Assembly (NCBI GenBank): GCA_910589415.1
Contig: OU342630.1
Span: forward strand, 66,832,186 to 66,896,185
Source of the DNA: Malachius bipustulatus
Taxonomy: Eukaryota > Arthropoda > Insecta > Coleoptera > Melyridae
Length of the DNA: 64,000 nucleotides
Direction of reading: 5' to 3'
The position numbers and the translations under genes are program-made. Below the pieces are notes generated by a model. That model did not search any database. It was not told the origin of the DNA and saw only the letters and a program-made list of their open reading frames with translations. Shown here one piece after another: positions 1 through 12,070 of the stretch. Position 1 is the stretch's first letter; every line of letters begins with the position of its first letter.

Positions 1-549
1 TGATCTTTTTTCAAAACTAGTAAATTTTTGTTGCATACCTATTTATAAAGGACGGCGACTTTTGCAATAAATAAATAATATAACTTTTTCAATATGCATG
101 CATGAGTAAGTTCCTCTGGAGGGTGATAAATATACGAGGTTGGTTAAAATAGAAGAAAGTTTTTTAAGCACTATTATTTTATATTTACTAAGAATCTGAA
201 ACAAAATTTAGGATAACCTCAGTCGTTGCTGAAATACTTACACTGAAAAAAATTGAAAAAAGAAATTTCATATTTTCAGTGATATTTTAATTATTTTAAG
301 TGAAATACCTACTCGAGTGAAATTAATTAATAATTATTTTTATAGGTTTACATAAGTCGTAAAGAGCTAACCATTTGAAATTTAAGAAATTTTCAAAGCC
401 GACTAGATCCCAGGGTTTTATTAGTAATTTTTTTTTTCTTATATAGACGTCTTATTATGGTCTTTTCGTATCACTCTATTATTATAGAAAAAATAAATAA
501 ATTTTATGTGTAATTCAGATCTGTATTTGTTGTTTTTTATTTAGATATA
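1..549. other. AT-rich stretch without a gene
   Basis: No coding region, repeat pair or RNA gene was recognised. It is simple AT-rich DNA with short homopolymer runs. Confidence 0.5.
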
Positions 550-905
550 CACAGGGTGTTTGTTAGGATCTAGAGCGGTTGTTTCAGTTAAGAAACTGCA
601 AACAATCATAAGGACACATCGGATTTTTTTTTTTTTTTTTGAAGGGGGACATCTTTGACGCACCTACATGTGATATGTGCATCACGCAACTCAACCCCAA
701 CAACCACCCATAAAAAATATCAACTACTCTCGAAAAAATTTCAAACAGTTTTTCATAACTCAAAGAATATGTCTCATAACATAAAGGGAACATTCCAAAA
801 TATCTTTTTTCTGATTTTTTCATAAAAAACACGAAAGCAAGGACAGCTTAGAGAGTTAAATTTCCAAAATTAACTCCTCAAAAATTAATTATTAAATGTT
901 TGTGC
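550..905. repeat. solitary CAGGGTGT-type repeat arm
   Basis: A CAGGGTGTTTGTTAGG start near 552 is followed by sequence ending in a long T-run (617-640) and a text-like, non-coding body. It resembles one arm of the CAGGGTG-ended palindromic elements seen elsewhere in the window, but no matching inverted arm was found nearby. The 82-codon minus-strand frame here is driven by the homopolymer and has no recognisable domain. Confidence 0.3.
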
Positions 906-2336
906 GAGAATACTGGTAGATGCGAAGTCGGTCCTCTATTTCATTAATGGTCATGCTTATCTTATAAGAGTTATTGGATAATAATATACAGGGTGTATCA
1001 TAAATATACCAATAACTTTTAGGGGTAGTAGGGAACGTCAAAGCAAAAAATTTTTTATCAATAAACAATGTCCAAAAAAGCTTAATTTTCGATATACACG
1101 GTCTTAAAATTTAAAAATGTAGGAAATATAACAGTTTTTTATTATAACTCATGAACAATAAACAAAGATCTTTAATTTTGCAATTGCAGGTTTTGTAGAT
1201 GTCTTCCAGTGACGTAGATTTTTTTTGCCCTTTTCCCTCCTTATCTCTCAAGCCACTGACTTTATTGCAAATACTAAAACGTTATTCATGCATTTAGGAA
1301 CAAAATACAGGCTGTTTATTGTAAGGTTGGCCAAACTTCACAGGCTGATTCTTCAGACTAAAATAAACAAAAAATTTCCCATTAACGGTGTCCGGAAATG
1401 CACCATTTTTGAGATACAGGGTGTCGAAAAAATGTTCGTTTCCCAGTTTTTTGACGATATCTCGGGAACCGTATGAGATATAATGTTCAGCTGTTATAAA
1501 CACTATGTGCTCACTGACCCCCTTATTTTCGCCGTAAAATAAAGGCTTAAAAAACATTCAGTGCCCCTAAAACGCCACTGGAATGAATGCGATCTTAAGC
1601 AGCGCCTCTTTGAACCGTCCATGTTTTCTACACCAAAAATATTCTCTTGGTTAACGGCTCTAAAGTGAACCGTTTCCGAGAAAAATGTCATTTTATGAGA
1701 GAAAACATTAATTTTAGGAATATGTTTTCACTCACTTTAATTTTTCCAAAATGCTGTTTAAAAATCGTTCAAAAAGTGATTATTTAATAAATAAAATTTC
1801 ATTCAAAATAAAAAATTATTTTTTTCTGCGACGGGCTAAAAGTTTGACCTTTTTTCCCCGTTGACAGGTAGAAAAATGCCTCATTATATGAGCTGCATCT
1901 TATCGGGGAAATAAATGAATTAGCAGGGAAATAAATGAGTACTTATTTCCCCGAAATGGTGGCTTAGGTATAGCTACTATTAACACTCAGATATCATTAA
2001 ATTTATATCAAATATACGTAAAGGAAAGTTACCTTATTATCCAAATGGCAATTATTAAGGGAATTTTCATAACAATCACTATCCATATTAATAAATTCAC
2101 TCATTGAGTCCTTACAAGAATCTTTGCAAAACTATCTAAAATTTTAATTAAATTATAACGTTTATCGAATTAAATCGTTTCGTTACCAGGCAACGTCAAT
2201 TACGATAAAAGACAGTTTAAAAATCCAAGTTTAACATAAATCATTTTTCCGACATAATTTTCAGTTATCTAACGACGTTTTTCGACATTCTAACACTGAT
2301 ATTTCTTCTCGCAGAAAAAAATTGTATATTACACAC

Positions 2337-2437
2337 AAAAAAAAAGTGCGATGTTAGCTCTCGATGTGTTTGTCCCCTCCGCTAAACGCGTCGGGGACGA
2401 AATCACATCTCGAGCTAAAATCTATCACTTTTTTCTC
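2337..2437. repeat. hairpin with GC-rich apex (copy a)
   Basis: Imperfect inverted repeat. The A-run plus GTGCGATGTTAGCTCTCGATGTG pairs with the mirrored CACATCTCGAGCTAA...CACTTTTTTC arm. At the tip GTCCCC/GGGGAC closes a loop containing CGCTAAACGCGT. It sits in the centre of the surrounding foldback. It is one of six similar hairpins in the window. Confidence 0.65.
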
Positions 2438-2996
2438 TTGTATAATAAATAACTATAATAAAATTCCATAAAACCTACATTCAAAAAACAAATTCCACAA
2501 TAAAATGCCATTTATCTCGGAAACGGTTGTCGGAAACATGAGCGGTTCAAAGGCGCTGCTTAAAATCGGATTGATTTTAGTGGCGTAGAAATTAGGGGGT
2601 CGAAACAATCAAAATACCCTAGATCTACGTCACTGAATTTTTAAAAACCTTTATTTTACGGCGAAAATAAGGAGATCAGTGAGAACATAGTGTGTATGAG
2701 AACTGAACATTCTATCTCATACGGTTCCCAAAATATCGTCAAAAAACTGGAAAAACGAATATTTCGTCGACATCTGTATCTCAAAAAGGGTGCATTTCCG
2801 GACACACGTTAATGTAATTTTTTTGTTTATTTTAGTCTTAAGAATCAGCCTGTGAAGTTTGGCCAACCTTACAGTAAACATCCTGTAGAGCTATTTATTT
2901 TTTTTCATACGACTCACCGTTATTGAGATATTATTTGAAGTTTCCTCAGGCAATGTCACTATAATCATCATGTTGCATAAAAATTCTACAGCCAAT

Positions 2997-3197
2997 ATTA
3001 TAAAGGCTCATTAGGTTAACGGGCAGATTTCTGTACTCGTTTTTAAAGCTAATTCGACGTCAAATTACTTTTGTTAACGTTTTTGTAATTACTTTCATGT
3101 CAAGATAGATAAAATTTAAAAAATTCCACTTAGACTGGATACCTTCTTCAGAAATCGCCACAGAAATCTGCCCGTTAACTTATTGAGCCTTTATAAT
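2997..3197. mobile_element. nested MITE, about 200 bp
   Basis: Terminal inverted repeats of 38 bp (2997-3034 and 3160-3197) differ at only about two positions; each contains GTTAACGGGCAGATTTCTGT or its complement. The body has no coding potential. It interrupts the right arm of the 989-3566 foldback, whose left arm has no counterpart, so this insertion came later. Confidence 0.8.
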
Positions 3198-3705
3198 CCC
3201 CGCTGCAAGTCTGATAAATTTTGTGCAATCAATAATTTTGCAAAGTAAATGGCCCAACATTACCGGGAAAATATAAAAAATTTCAAAAACGGTGGATATG
3301 AAAAAACAAAGGAATTTTTTTTTCTAAATTGTCAAAAATGACATTTTTGTATTTGCAATAAAGACGTGGCGTCGGGAGAGGAAGGGGAGAAGAAAAAATC
3401 CTGAAAATCTACGCCACTGGAAGACATCTAGAAAACCTGAAACAGAAAAACTAAAGACCTTTTGTTTGTTTTATTGTTCATGCCAAGTTTCATCAAAATC
3501 TGTTCAAATTTACACGAGTTATAAACAAAAATTGTTATTTTATTTTTTTTTAATATTAACACCCTTTATTGCGGAAACGAAGCGTTCTTGGACAAATGTT
3601 TATTGAAACAAAATGTTTGTTTTCACTAATCACTAAACTGACGGGAGTAACAATGACGGGAGAGCAGCAATAGAATAAGGGCTGCCGCGGTCACCAGATT
3701 TGTGT

Positions 3706-3867
3706 CCGTATTAATCAAACTTCAAAATATAACTCTGGGGTTATATTTTGAATTTTTTGACAGCTGATTGGTCTAATGCTCAAACACTACGAACGCTACG
3801 AATTTTGAGCCAATGACATGTTCCAAAATATAACCCCAGGGGTGATATTATTTATTGATGAATACGG
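3706..3867. mobile_element. short MITE with internal palindromes
   Basis: The ends CCGTATTAATCAA and TTGATGAATACGG are inverted repeats. Inside, TTCAAAATATAAC (3721-3733) is followed six bases later by its perfect complement (3740-3752), and a third copy of the block lies inverted at 3824-3839. A GATTGG...CTCAAA / TTTGAGCCAAT pair lies nearer the centre. About 160 bp, non-coding. Confidence 0.65.
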
Positions 3868-5681
3868 GCCTTGGTGAATGATGTGGGGTGAATGATGCAC
3901 AATCCACATGTCAATTATTGTACGTCGGAAGATGTCGCCCTTCAAACAAAAATCCAAGTGTCTCGGTAATTTATTTTTGACTTATTTTCGAGTAATCGCC
4001 TTTTTTTTTCAACAAGTACCTTTTCAAAATAACCACCTTGTATAACAAACGAAGACCAAGGCTGTAAGTACTTATATACTTACATTATTTTTGATAAATA
4101 ATATTTTCTGATCAAATATAACCTACATTATTCAAAGATAATAATATAGTAGACAAATATTCACTGATCCATTATATGTCCCTAATACTGTCCATATAAC
4201 AACCTAATCTCTAAAAATACAAGCCAATAAAGACAACAGAAACATGATGATATATCATTACTTTATCAATTTTAACTAATCATTATGTTTCTTTTCTTAC
4301 CTGGATCAGTGCAATCAGCCTTCAATATTCCATTAAGAAATTAGAATTACGCCATAGTTAGAGTCATATCACGAATCACCTTAATGTAAAGAAAATTTTC
4401 TGGTGTCAAAATATGTATAACAAATAGACTATATTATACATATGAATAATATACTGATTACTTTCTACATTTTTTATGATCGAATATTCCTTATTAACAA
4501 TCCATTTTTATGATGAAGGGTGTAATTTATAAAAAAGCTATCAAAGTAAAATTTTAATTTTCATGTATTCATTTAAATTAACGAGTTTTGAAAATAATTT
4601 CACTCAAATCATTAAATGCAACTTCAAAGTATGTCGCGAAAATCTTAAATACAAGCGGAATATCTTCAAATTTTATGAGTTGCAAGGGGCGTACTTCCTT
4701 CAAGAGATCCAAGGTTTGAGGACGATGCAGATACCTTGACTGTAATATTTATTTGCGGGTCTTTTAAGCCCCTTAAAAAGAAGTTGCTGGGGTTGGGATT
4801 TTTTTGTTAATTTTTTCGAAAATTCTTCAACGATGAACGATCGATGCTCTCTAAAATGATATACGTGTCACTATCAAGGGACACCTGTCCACTTCTTTGC
4901 TCCCATCCCAAGTCAACTAACTGACCTGCTAAATAGGGGAGGACTTTTTTCTAAAATCATCCAAAATAGGTCTTTTTGCCGGAGCCCTTAATAATGATAA
5001 TAGAGACTCAACCTAGCTGCGGTGCGGTTCGGTCCACATCACATCGGGACCGTTTGTGTGTATCTTTTTTCTCGAAACCCATCCTCATACTAATTGCATC
5101 GGCCCATACCTACTAGCATCTGGTGCATTTTTTACCACACACCAGCCAAACGTACGTTCAAATACCAGTCAGCATATTCCATCTTCAAATAATATCCTCA
5201 AAGGAATAGAGACCATTCAATTTACCTTAATGAAATCCAATAATCTCGGGTGTTCATTAATTAGCACTTCCTCAATGGGCCGTGGACCACTAGATTGATT
5301 TCGATTCGTCTATTATACGAGATACAAGGTGAGTCGATTTCGAGAGAATCGTGATCCCTTGTCACGGCACCTTGCTGTAACTGTGATTTATTTATACGTT
5401 ATTTCAGAATAACTGTTAGTTTTACGGTAAGTTGTAAATCCTGAACCATCAGTACTTCGTTTCTGAGTCTCAATGTTCAATTAATATGCGACAAATACTC
5501 CGAAATAATGTTTTTCGCACACAGCAGTTTTTATTTAAAAAAAATCGATATATCCCGATTTCGATTCCCGGTTAGCGCATCTCTAGCGATGGCGCCGCTA
5601 GAAAGTGACTGATTGACGTTTTCGCAAAAGTTGTCATTTCAATGTCGTTAAACTTTTAGAAGGATACCAACTGAAGTCTGC
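3868..5681. other. no gene recognised
   Basis: AT-rich DNA. A short frame at 5056-5298 has no recognisable domain. A good 5' splice-donor consensus, CAAG|GTGAGT, occurs at 5325-5334, but nothing upstream reads as a convincing exon. Confidence 0.4.
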
Positions 5682-5885
5682 TATGGCTTGGAGTTTTCGA
5701 GGTGCAGCCTACTAATAAGCCGTTGAACAGCCTTGGGCTGATTTCGACTCCCAGTCTCGCTCGGCTTGTTTGTGTCGTCTATTTTACTATTTAGTGGTTT
5801 ACTTGAAGCTGGGTAATGAGTAAGTTCTCGAACCCATAATTACTGGAGTGGAACGACTTTGTCTTACCTACATATACACCGTTCA
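5682..5885 (+). mobile_element. tRNA-derived SINE (copy 1)
   Basis: A tRNA-like head carries an RNA polymerase III B-box-like sequence, GATTTCGACTCCC (5740-5753). The unrelated-to-tRNA body that follows reads TTGTTTGTGTCGTCTATT, TACTATTTAGTGG, GCTGGGTAATGAG and GACTTTGTCTTACCTACAT. The same body, at high similarity, occurs on the minus strand at 38341-38460 behind a much clearer tRNA-like head. The A-box region here is decayed. Confidence 0.7.
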
Positions 5886-7753
5886 CTTATTATAAAAGAA
5901 TTGGGTTATGGTGTAGGGTGATAGAAATCACTGGGTATAACCGCTGTCAATCATTGGCTGGAGTTTGGTTATGTCTCTTTTTTATGAGGTTGAAGTTTTA
6001 TGGCAAGGAACAGGACATAGTTGCCAGATGGATTTTTGATATTTTTGGTATTCTTCTTATTATATTTATATTTACATCTTTGGGGGCTTTTTATTTTGAA
6101 TCATTTAGTCACATACCTATTGCAATCTTTAACTAGAACGCAATAATGTCGCTGGATCTAAGATCTTAAAATCTTAAGATTTTCATAAGAAGTTTGAGAA
6201 AAAGGTTGTCAAAGATTGCAAAATCATGTAATTTTGCCAAGTTAGGAAAATACACGAATGTACTTTTTGAATATAAAATAAAAAACTTGAATCAATTATA
6301 TTAATTTACTTTTAATAAATACATATAGCAGGTAATTAAAATATATCGGTGCGTTTATTAAAATATTAAAATATAGGTACGTAAATGACAAATATTATTC
6401 GTCAATTCGTCGGTTATTCGGTATCGTAGTACTGTGTCAGAAACCAGCCAAAGATTCTAGACTTGAGAATGTTTTACACAAGATACTTTTCAGTTTTCGC
6501 TTCTGGCCCAAAATTATCCCCCATTATCAATAACCGCTACTGCATATCCTGCTCAGAATCAGAATCATCTTCAGTGTTCTGATTTTAATAAGATTTTCAC
6601 CATGTCCATTTGTTTCGTCCAGTCCTCCGAAATAAGTTTTTCACAATGATTATATTAATTTTGTCACATATCAGGTGTACTTACATTTTGAAAGCTCTTC
6701 AAGACATACATTCTTTACTTTATCCTTAGAGGGAAGCTGCTAATTTACGTGCTTGTATAATGAAGTTTGCAATACCCCCATGATTTTGATTGGGTTTGTA
6801 TTGGAAATAGATTATTGCAAATCTTTCGGAAATACAATATTTTCATAATTATAGTGCCTGTTTTAGGCGGGCTGCCCAAAGGTGTAATTTCACATTTGAC
6901 CTGTCTAATAATACTTGCTAATGCACGGTCTGACTACTATATCAGAGACCGCATTACTAGCAATTTAGCAAATACACATATTTTACTTAATCTTACATCC
7001 CAAATCTATTTTACCTTCAGAGAATGACTTAAATGTTTGCTCAAGTTTGGACTTTCTGGATCTTAATCATTGAAATGCTTTCCTAATGCGGATTTATCCA
7101 TCTAAAGATATTATTTTCGTCATTTTGCTCTTTCGAAATTTAAAATGTCAAAAATTTAATAATTTTATTTGTCAGTTTGAAAAAAATTAATCAGAGTAAA
7201 AAATTACCTATCCTAGATACCCCTTCTTCTAAAACTTCAATTAGACAACAAGGCTGTTAATCAGCTGAGACAATTTGAGTGATTTGACAAATGTCAGTGT
7301 TTACTTAACCTTTAATATCTCGATCAGCTGATATTGTCAATCGAGATCTAGGGAGTTTTCATTTTTGCAAACCTAAAAACAAAAGTTCATGGCCACCTAG
7401 TTCTTTTTTAATATGTGAACGGTGTATAGTTAAAACCGATGTTCCCTACTTTTAAAAAAAGAGGATACCAATAAATTTATTTTATTTTAATAAACAAGGA
7501 AAATAATTACGTATACATGTTTGGTTATTTTATACATATTGTTTAAATAATTTACCTGTTAGTTATAAAATCCTAAAATTGGTGTTTACGTTAGAACAAA
7601 AAGCTTTTATAGTTATTTTAATTTATTTTAATTTATTTATTGATTTTAAAAGTTATTTCCGGAATGAAAATAAAATCAATTGAAGTAGGAACTATACCTG
7701 TATACGTATCAGTACTTATACGAATACGTATACGTATACGAACTATATCAGTG
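5886..7753. other. no gene recognised
   Basis: AT-rich, with short unsupported frames (5918-6136 and 6767-7027). A GTATAC-type microsatellite lies at about 7695-7740, directly upstream of the retrotransposon fragment. Confidence 0.4.
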
Positions 7754-8246
7754 GATAAGAACACAACATAGAGCACACTGGAACCGTACAACAGGAAACA
7801 AACATGGTAAGGTGATGATCAAGGAGCCCTCTCAAAACCTTGCCAGACAGATACTGCAACTAAATAGAATGCAGATCAGAACGGTGGTGGGTCTTCTCAC
7901 AGGACACTGCCACCTAAGAGTACACCTACATAAACTGGGGATATACAGAGAAGACCCAATTTGTAGACTCTGCAATGAAGAAGACGAGACAGCTTCTCAT
8001 GTGATATTCGAGTGTCCAGCACTCGCACGAACACGCTATGCGGTCCTGGGACCAATCAGTCCCGGGAGCCATCTAGCGGTAAAAACCTTGGTTAGCGGGC
8101 TGCTAAACCTTGTCAAAGGAACGGAGCTCTTCTAATCAAGGAGAATCTAAATGTGAGAAATACAATAAGCCCGCTGGCTTCAGTGTTTGGGACCTAATAA
8201 ACCATCTCTCACATTTAGTTAAAATACCAAATACCAAATACCAAGG
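7754..8246 (+). pseudogene. non-LTR retrotransposon 3' fragment (RNase-H/CCHC C-terminus)
   Basis: This is the extreme C-terminal part of an ORF2 polyprotein, of the type that follows the RNase H domain in R1/I-type non-LTR retrotransposons. The frame is open from about 7754 to the stop at 8135. It contains the conserved stretch RTVVGLLTGHCHLRVHLHKL, then a zinc-knuckle-like CRLC-x8-H-x4-C motif, then CPALARTRY. Endonuclease, reverse transcriptase and the RNase H core are missing, as expected from 5' truncation during target-primed insertion. A non-coding 3' end follows, with AATAAA near 8195 and a tail of three AAATACC-like repeats (8220-8245). A decayed transposase begins immediately after the tail, so the retroelement probably inserted next to or into it. 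A related relic lies at 62.4-63.6 kb. Confidence 0.8.
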
Positions 8247-8254
8247 AACTATAC

Positions 8255-8830
8255 CTACTGCCTAATTGAAGGAGTGTCGTGCTGTTGCAGTGGCTGTCCA
8301 GAATATGAGTATTAAAGAAGCTGTTAAGTGATCCATTGCAAATTTTCCAGGAGCAGGAAATAATGTGAAAACAGGAAGTGGCAGACCAAAGAGACGTACT
8401 GAAGAGAAGGCGTAAATCGCTCGCAATGTTATATGCAAAACGATTCCTCACATGTCCATCCATCATCTAGCTCAGCAAATTGGTGTTTCTTTGGGAACCT
8501 GCCATAAGCTACTGAGGAAAGATGCTCACTTGTATCCTTGTCGAGTGACGGTGGTGTAGGATTTGTTACCTCGAAACTTTCCCGAGAGGTTATATTTTTG
8601 TCGATAGTTTTCGCAACATTTACTAGACAATGAAGATGTGTTCAGCCTTCACAGATGAAGCACGATTTCAAAGATGTGTCAATTCTCAAAATTACAGATC
8701 ATGGTTTGCTGAAAATTCGCTGGTCTGTGCAGGGAAGAAATTCTTCAGCCGTTTATGAACGAGCTGCATGACGACGAACTGGCCGAAGGGCACTTTTAGC
8801 AGGACGGTGCACGACCGCACTACACTATTT
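8255..8830 (+). pseudogene. decayed mariner-like transposase
   Basis: A conceptual translation with several stops and shifts reads as a Tc1/mariner-superfamily transposase of the kind often labelled DUF4817/DDE in insects. In order it shows a SIKEAVK-like helix, GSGRPKRRTEEKA, a helix-turn-helix part (SIHHLAQQIGVSLGTCHKLL), RKDAHLYPCRV, PRNFPERLYFCR, the first catalytic aspartate in AFTDEARFQ, NSQNYRSWF, and finally ELAEGHFxQDGARPHY with the second catalytic aspartate. The third acidic motif was not found; sequence resemblance ends near 8830. At least three in-frame stop codons make it non-functional. It belongs to the same broad group as the relic at 57.6-58.2 kb, but is more divergent. Inverted terminal repeats were not recognised. 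Confidence 0.75.
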
Positions 8831-10621
8831 CGCTAAAGTGAGTAGGTACCTACCTATTTTATTAACGTTCTTGGATGTTTTGACTATAGACCTAACCCAA
8901 CAAAATCAAAAGCTGCCAATTGTAAAAAGTGCTCAAACGTGGTAAAATGGTAAAAAGTCAAGTTAAGACAAAAGTCTTCACCCTTCACCGGAAAAATTAA
9001 CTTATTAACATCTCAATTATAAGAATCTTTTAGGAAATAATTTTTTATTCAAAAACCTAAAGCTCAATAATTCACAAGTTTAAAATTAAACATAAAGGAA
9101 GATTCAATAAAGATTTTCCAATTCATGTAATTAAAGGTATGATTTGCAAATTCCTTATAATCTAGGGTTGGATATAAGAAATTGCACCCCTGGTATATAA
9201 GAGACTATTGGTATAATTTTTTTTTATTATAATAATGATTATTATTACAATGTTACCATACCTACACCTAATTTAGTTTAATGCCGCTGCTTCAATGCCC
9301 CCAAGAAAGTAGGCCGCTGTAATCTGGAGCTACAATAAAATACCTAAAGAGGCTGTTGTAGCAATATTCAAATATTATTACTTCTGGCACACCAAAGCAA
9401 CAACTTCAAAGCACATCTTAGCGGTCGTCGCTTTGTTCGAGATATTCTTCTCTAAGCACTGATTTTATAAAGTGCATGGCCATAATGCTTTATATTCTTA
9501 TATTACAGTTACATTCTTACACTCCTTTAAGAATTTGATAAGGAAATTTCAAATAGGTAGCATATAAGTAAGTATCTAAGTTTTCATAAATTATGGAACT
9601 TCTTTACAAGTTCCAATTTCGTACGGATTTGGCAAGGAACAACGAACGGGGTTCAAGGTACATATCCAGACAAACTCAATACTGGCAACTTAAATCCGGT
9701 CGACCGGGTTAAGCCAGATGCTAGAAGGAGGGAATATGAAAAAATGAGAGAGAGTGATCCAGGTCTATATTACGAAGACACTCTAGTATGATAACAATAA
9801 ATAATACGAATTATTGACTGAAAACCTATAGTTTACGAGATATTCCCGAAAAACTGGCGTTTGCGACCTTTAAGAACGTCAACGAATTTTATTTGCCTAC
9901 ACAATTTCCCATATAGATGGAAAAATAAAGAAAATGGTGATGATAAAATTTTACTAGAATTAATTTTTTCGCGGATTGGCCTTGTTATAGTCTCTTCCTG
10001 GGGGATAATGCTTCAACTGCACCAAAACGTCTCAGTTTTGTTGCTTAGAAGCATTTGCCGTGAATAATGTTGCAGAAACCAATTCTTGCGTGATCCGGTG
10101 ATAAATTGCGGTCAGTATGATTAAATCCATTTAGGTTTATTAAATTTTTATTGCCTGTTACTATTTTGTTTGCGTAGATCTACTGCGATTGTAAGCTAAC
10201 TTTTTATTTTACGAACGTATAATATAGGTTACAGCTTTTATTATAGATTTCTGTGAAAATGGAACTGTAAAAATTTTATATTGCAACAAAGTCCATTGTA
10301 TCCGAACTTAAAGAAGTACAAATCCAACTATGCGCTTCTATGCATTGGAAACTTTGTACATATCCTAATAATGATTTCCTGTCCAAGCATGGTCCAAATT
10401 TAAAATCACGCCCTACTGGGCAAACGTTTGTGATTTGTTGTTTTCATGCAAGCACCTCGTCAAGAACTATGTCATCATGATGTTTGCTTCATGTTACTGC
10501 GGGTTGCATTAAATGTTCAAATACTCCATAAAATATCATTAATTTTCCTATTTCCAATATTCCAATTAGAAATATTCTAAATATACCTATTTGTAAAAAT
10601 TTAAATCGTGGATTATGAATA
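8831..10621. other. no gene recognised
   Basis: AT-rich. A palindromic GTAGGTACCTACC occurs at 8842-8854. The frame at 9861-10067 has no recognisable domain. Confidence 0.4.
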
Positions 10622-10668
10622 AAAAACTAATGTTTTAAAAATTGTACTGTAAAACATTAGTGTTTTAT
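10622..10668. repeat. short hairpin
   Basis: AAAACTAATGTTTTA pairs with TAAAACATTAGTGTTTT across a loop of about 12 bases. Apart from a two-base gap the stem is perfect. No function is assigned. Confidence 0.5.
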
Positions 10669-11736
10669 TTATCATCCATCAGTATGCAGAGATTTTACAA
10701 AGTAAAGGTTGAAAACATAAATTTTATGAAAAACCTAAATCAAAAAGTGGTACAACCAGTGTCATCTCTTATTGAATAGGCCTACTAGTAGAAAGGAAAT
10801 TATGAAATGACAAAGTAACCTTCATTAGTTCACTATTTTATACCACTAACGCTGCTCTTCTATGAAAACAGGCGACATTTTTAAAATTCCGTCCCTGATT
10901 GGCTAAAATAACGGCCGCAGTGCGACGGAAATGATAGGAAAGTGCGAAAATTGTGCATGAGTAGCTGAAAAATATTGTGACTAGACTGGAAGGTTCGATC
11001 ATTTCCGTTTGAGCCAGGCATCGTCAACAGCATTGGGTCATTTCTTATCTTAAAATATCTCTCCTTGGACCAGTAATTATCACTGGATGAGTAATCTTTT
11101 TCTGAAACATAAATTCTAAAAAACTAATTTGATTTTATAATAATTATTGTTATAGTTTTTCGGGACAAGAAATGCTGATTCAATGCTTTGAAGTTCCTGA
11201 ACAATTATCTATTTTCCTAGCACCATGAGCAAGAATCAAAGTTTCTGTAAGCGTATTTCCCTATCTCTCCCATTTTGGCATCGTCCCTGAGCGGCTGCTC
11301 CACATAAATTGTTTGAAGCCGTACCGAGGTTCATCTTCCTCTAGATTCTGATTCTTTCGGATTTTCTCTAGAAGTTCTCGAAATCTACCTAAGCAGTGTT
11401 CCGAGAGGGCACTTTCTGTTCCGAAACGGCTTTAAGCTAATGGATTACACTAACTCGCCATCTATTAATGAACTACTTATGAAATTGATTGAGTTTATAC
11501 ATTTACTTATATCTTTTTTCCAACTTCGCAAAAATTAATTTTCATTCTCCCCTTTACGAAATTGTAACTTACTGTCTTGATAAGACAACCGAAAACGAAA
11601 GTAAAACATCCTAGGTGATAGGTTGCTAGGTGGTTGCTAGCTATGAAAAACTTTCGTGCCCTGGACAAAAAAGTAGAAATGTCAGTTTGATTAACGTTTA
11701 TTTAGATGGAAAATTAAATGTAAAACTACAATAAAA
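10669..11736. other. no gene recognised
   Basis: Mixed-composition DNA with no open frame of note and no recognised repeat partner. Confidence 0.4.
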
Positions 11737-11809
11737 AATTCCAATAAATCTTTCTGGAACGTACAAATAATTATTATTGTATATGTTCCAGAAAGATTTA
11801 CTGGAATTT
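11737..11809. repeat. hairpin, 25-bp stem
   Basis: AATCTTTCTGGAAC (left) and GTTCCAGAAAGATT (right) form the core of a stem of about 25 bp with one mismatch, around an AT-rich loop of 24 bases. It may be a very small MITE. Confidence 0.6.
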
Positions 11810-11941
11810 GCAGCTTCTTGAATGAAATTCATTTTGAACTAAACTACGATCAAATTCCATTCTTATCACTAAATCGTATTATTTTACTCATTTCTTCGTA
11901 ATTCGTGGTTTAATATGGCAAGGAGAGAATGAAAAGTTTAA

Positions 11942-12070
11942 TACATTACACGCTACGAAAGCTCTTTCAGGTGCTCGGAGTTTTTAAATATCCTCGGCTA
12001 CGCTACGCTTCGTCCCGGCTATTCAAATACTCCTCACACCTAAAAGTGAACTTTCGTAGCTTGTAATGTA
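11942..12070. repeat. hairpin with GC-rich apex (copy b)
   Basis: The ends TACATTACACGCTACGAAAG and CTTTCGTAGCTTGTAATGTA are inverted repeats. CAGGTG/CACACCT and CTCGGAG/ACTCC continue the stem, and the tip reads CTCGGCTACGCTACGCTTCG. It is the longest of the six hairpins of this type. Confidence 0.75.

Larger units (their letters stand above)
989..3566. mobile_element. large foldback (long inverted repeat) element
   Basis: The left arm (about 989-1700) is the diverged reverse complement of the right arm (about 2503-3566). Examples are the GTGACGTAG/CTACGCCACTGG pair (1209 versus 3411), the AAGGTTGGCC/GGCCAACCTT pair (1323 versus 2861) and the TCTCGGGAACCGTATGAGAT block matched near 2715. 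The left end is TA|CAGGGTGTATCA and the right end is a decayed CACCCT|TTA, suggesting TA target duplication as in Tc1/mariner-type elements. Two inner copies of the end motif lie in the left arm (1308 and 1416) with decayed partners near 2880 and 2775. The right arm is lengthened by an insertion at 2997-3197, and a hairpin occupies the centre. Small frames inside the arms are shadows; no transposase is present. Confidence 0.75.

Noticed and set aside
5056..5298. 80-codon frame before a splice-donor-like CAAG|GTGAGT
   Set aside because: The frame stops before the donor site and has no recognisable homology; one donor consensus is not enough for an exon.
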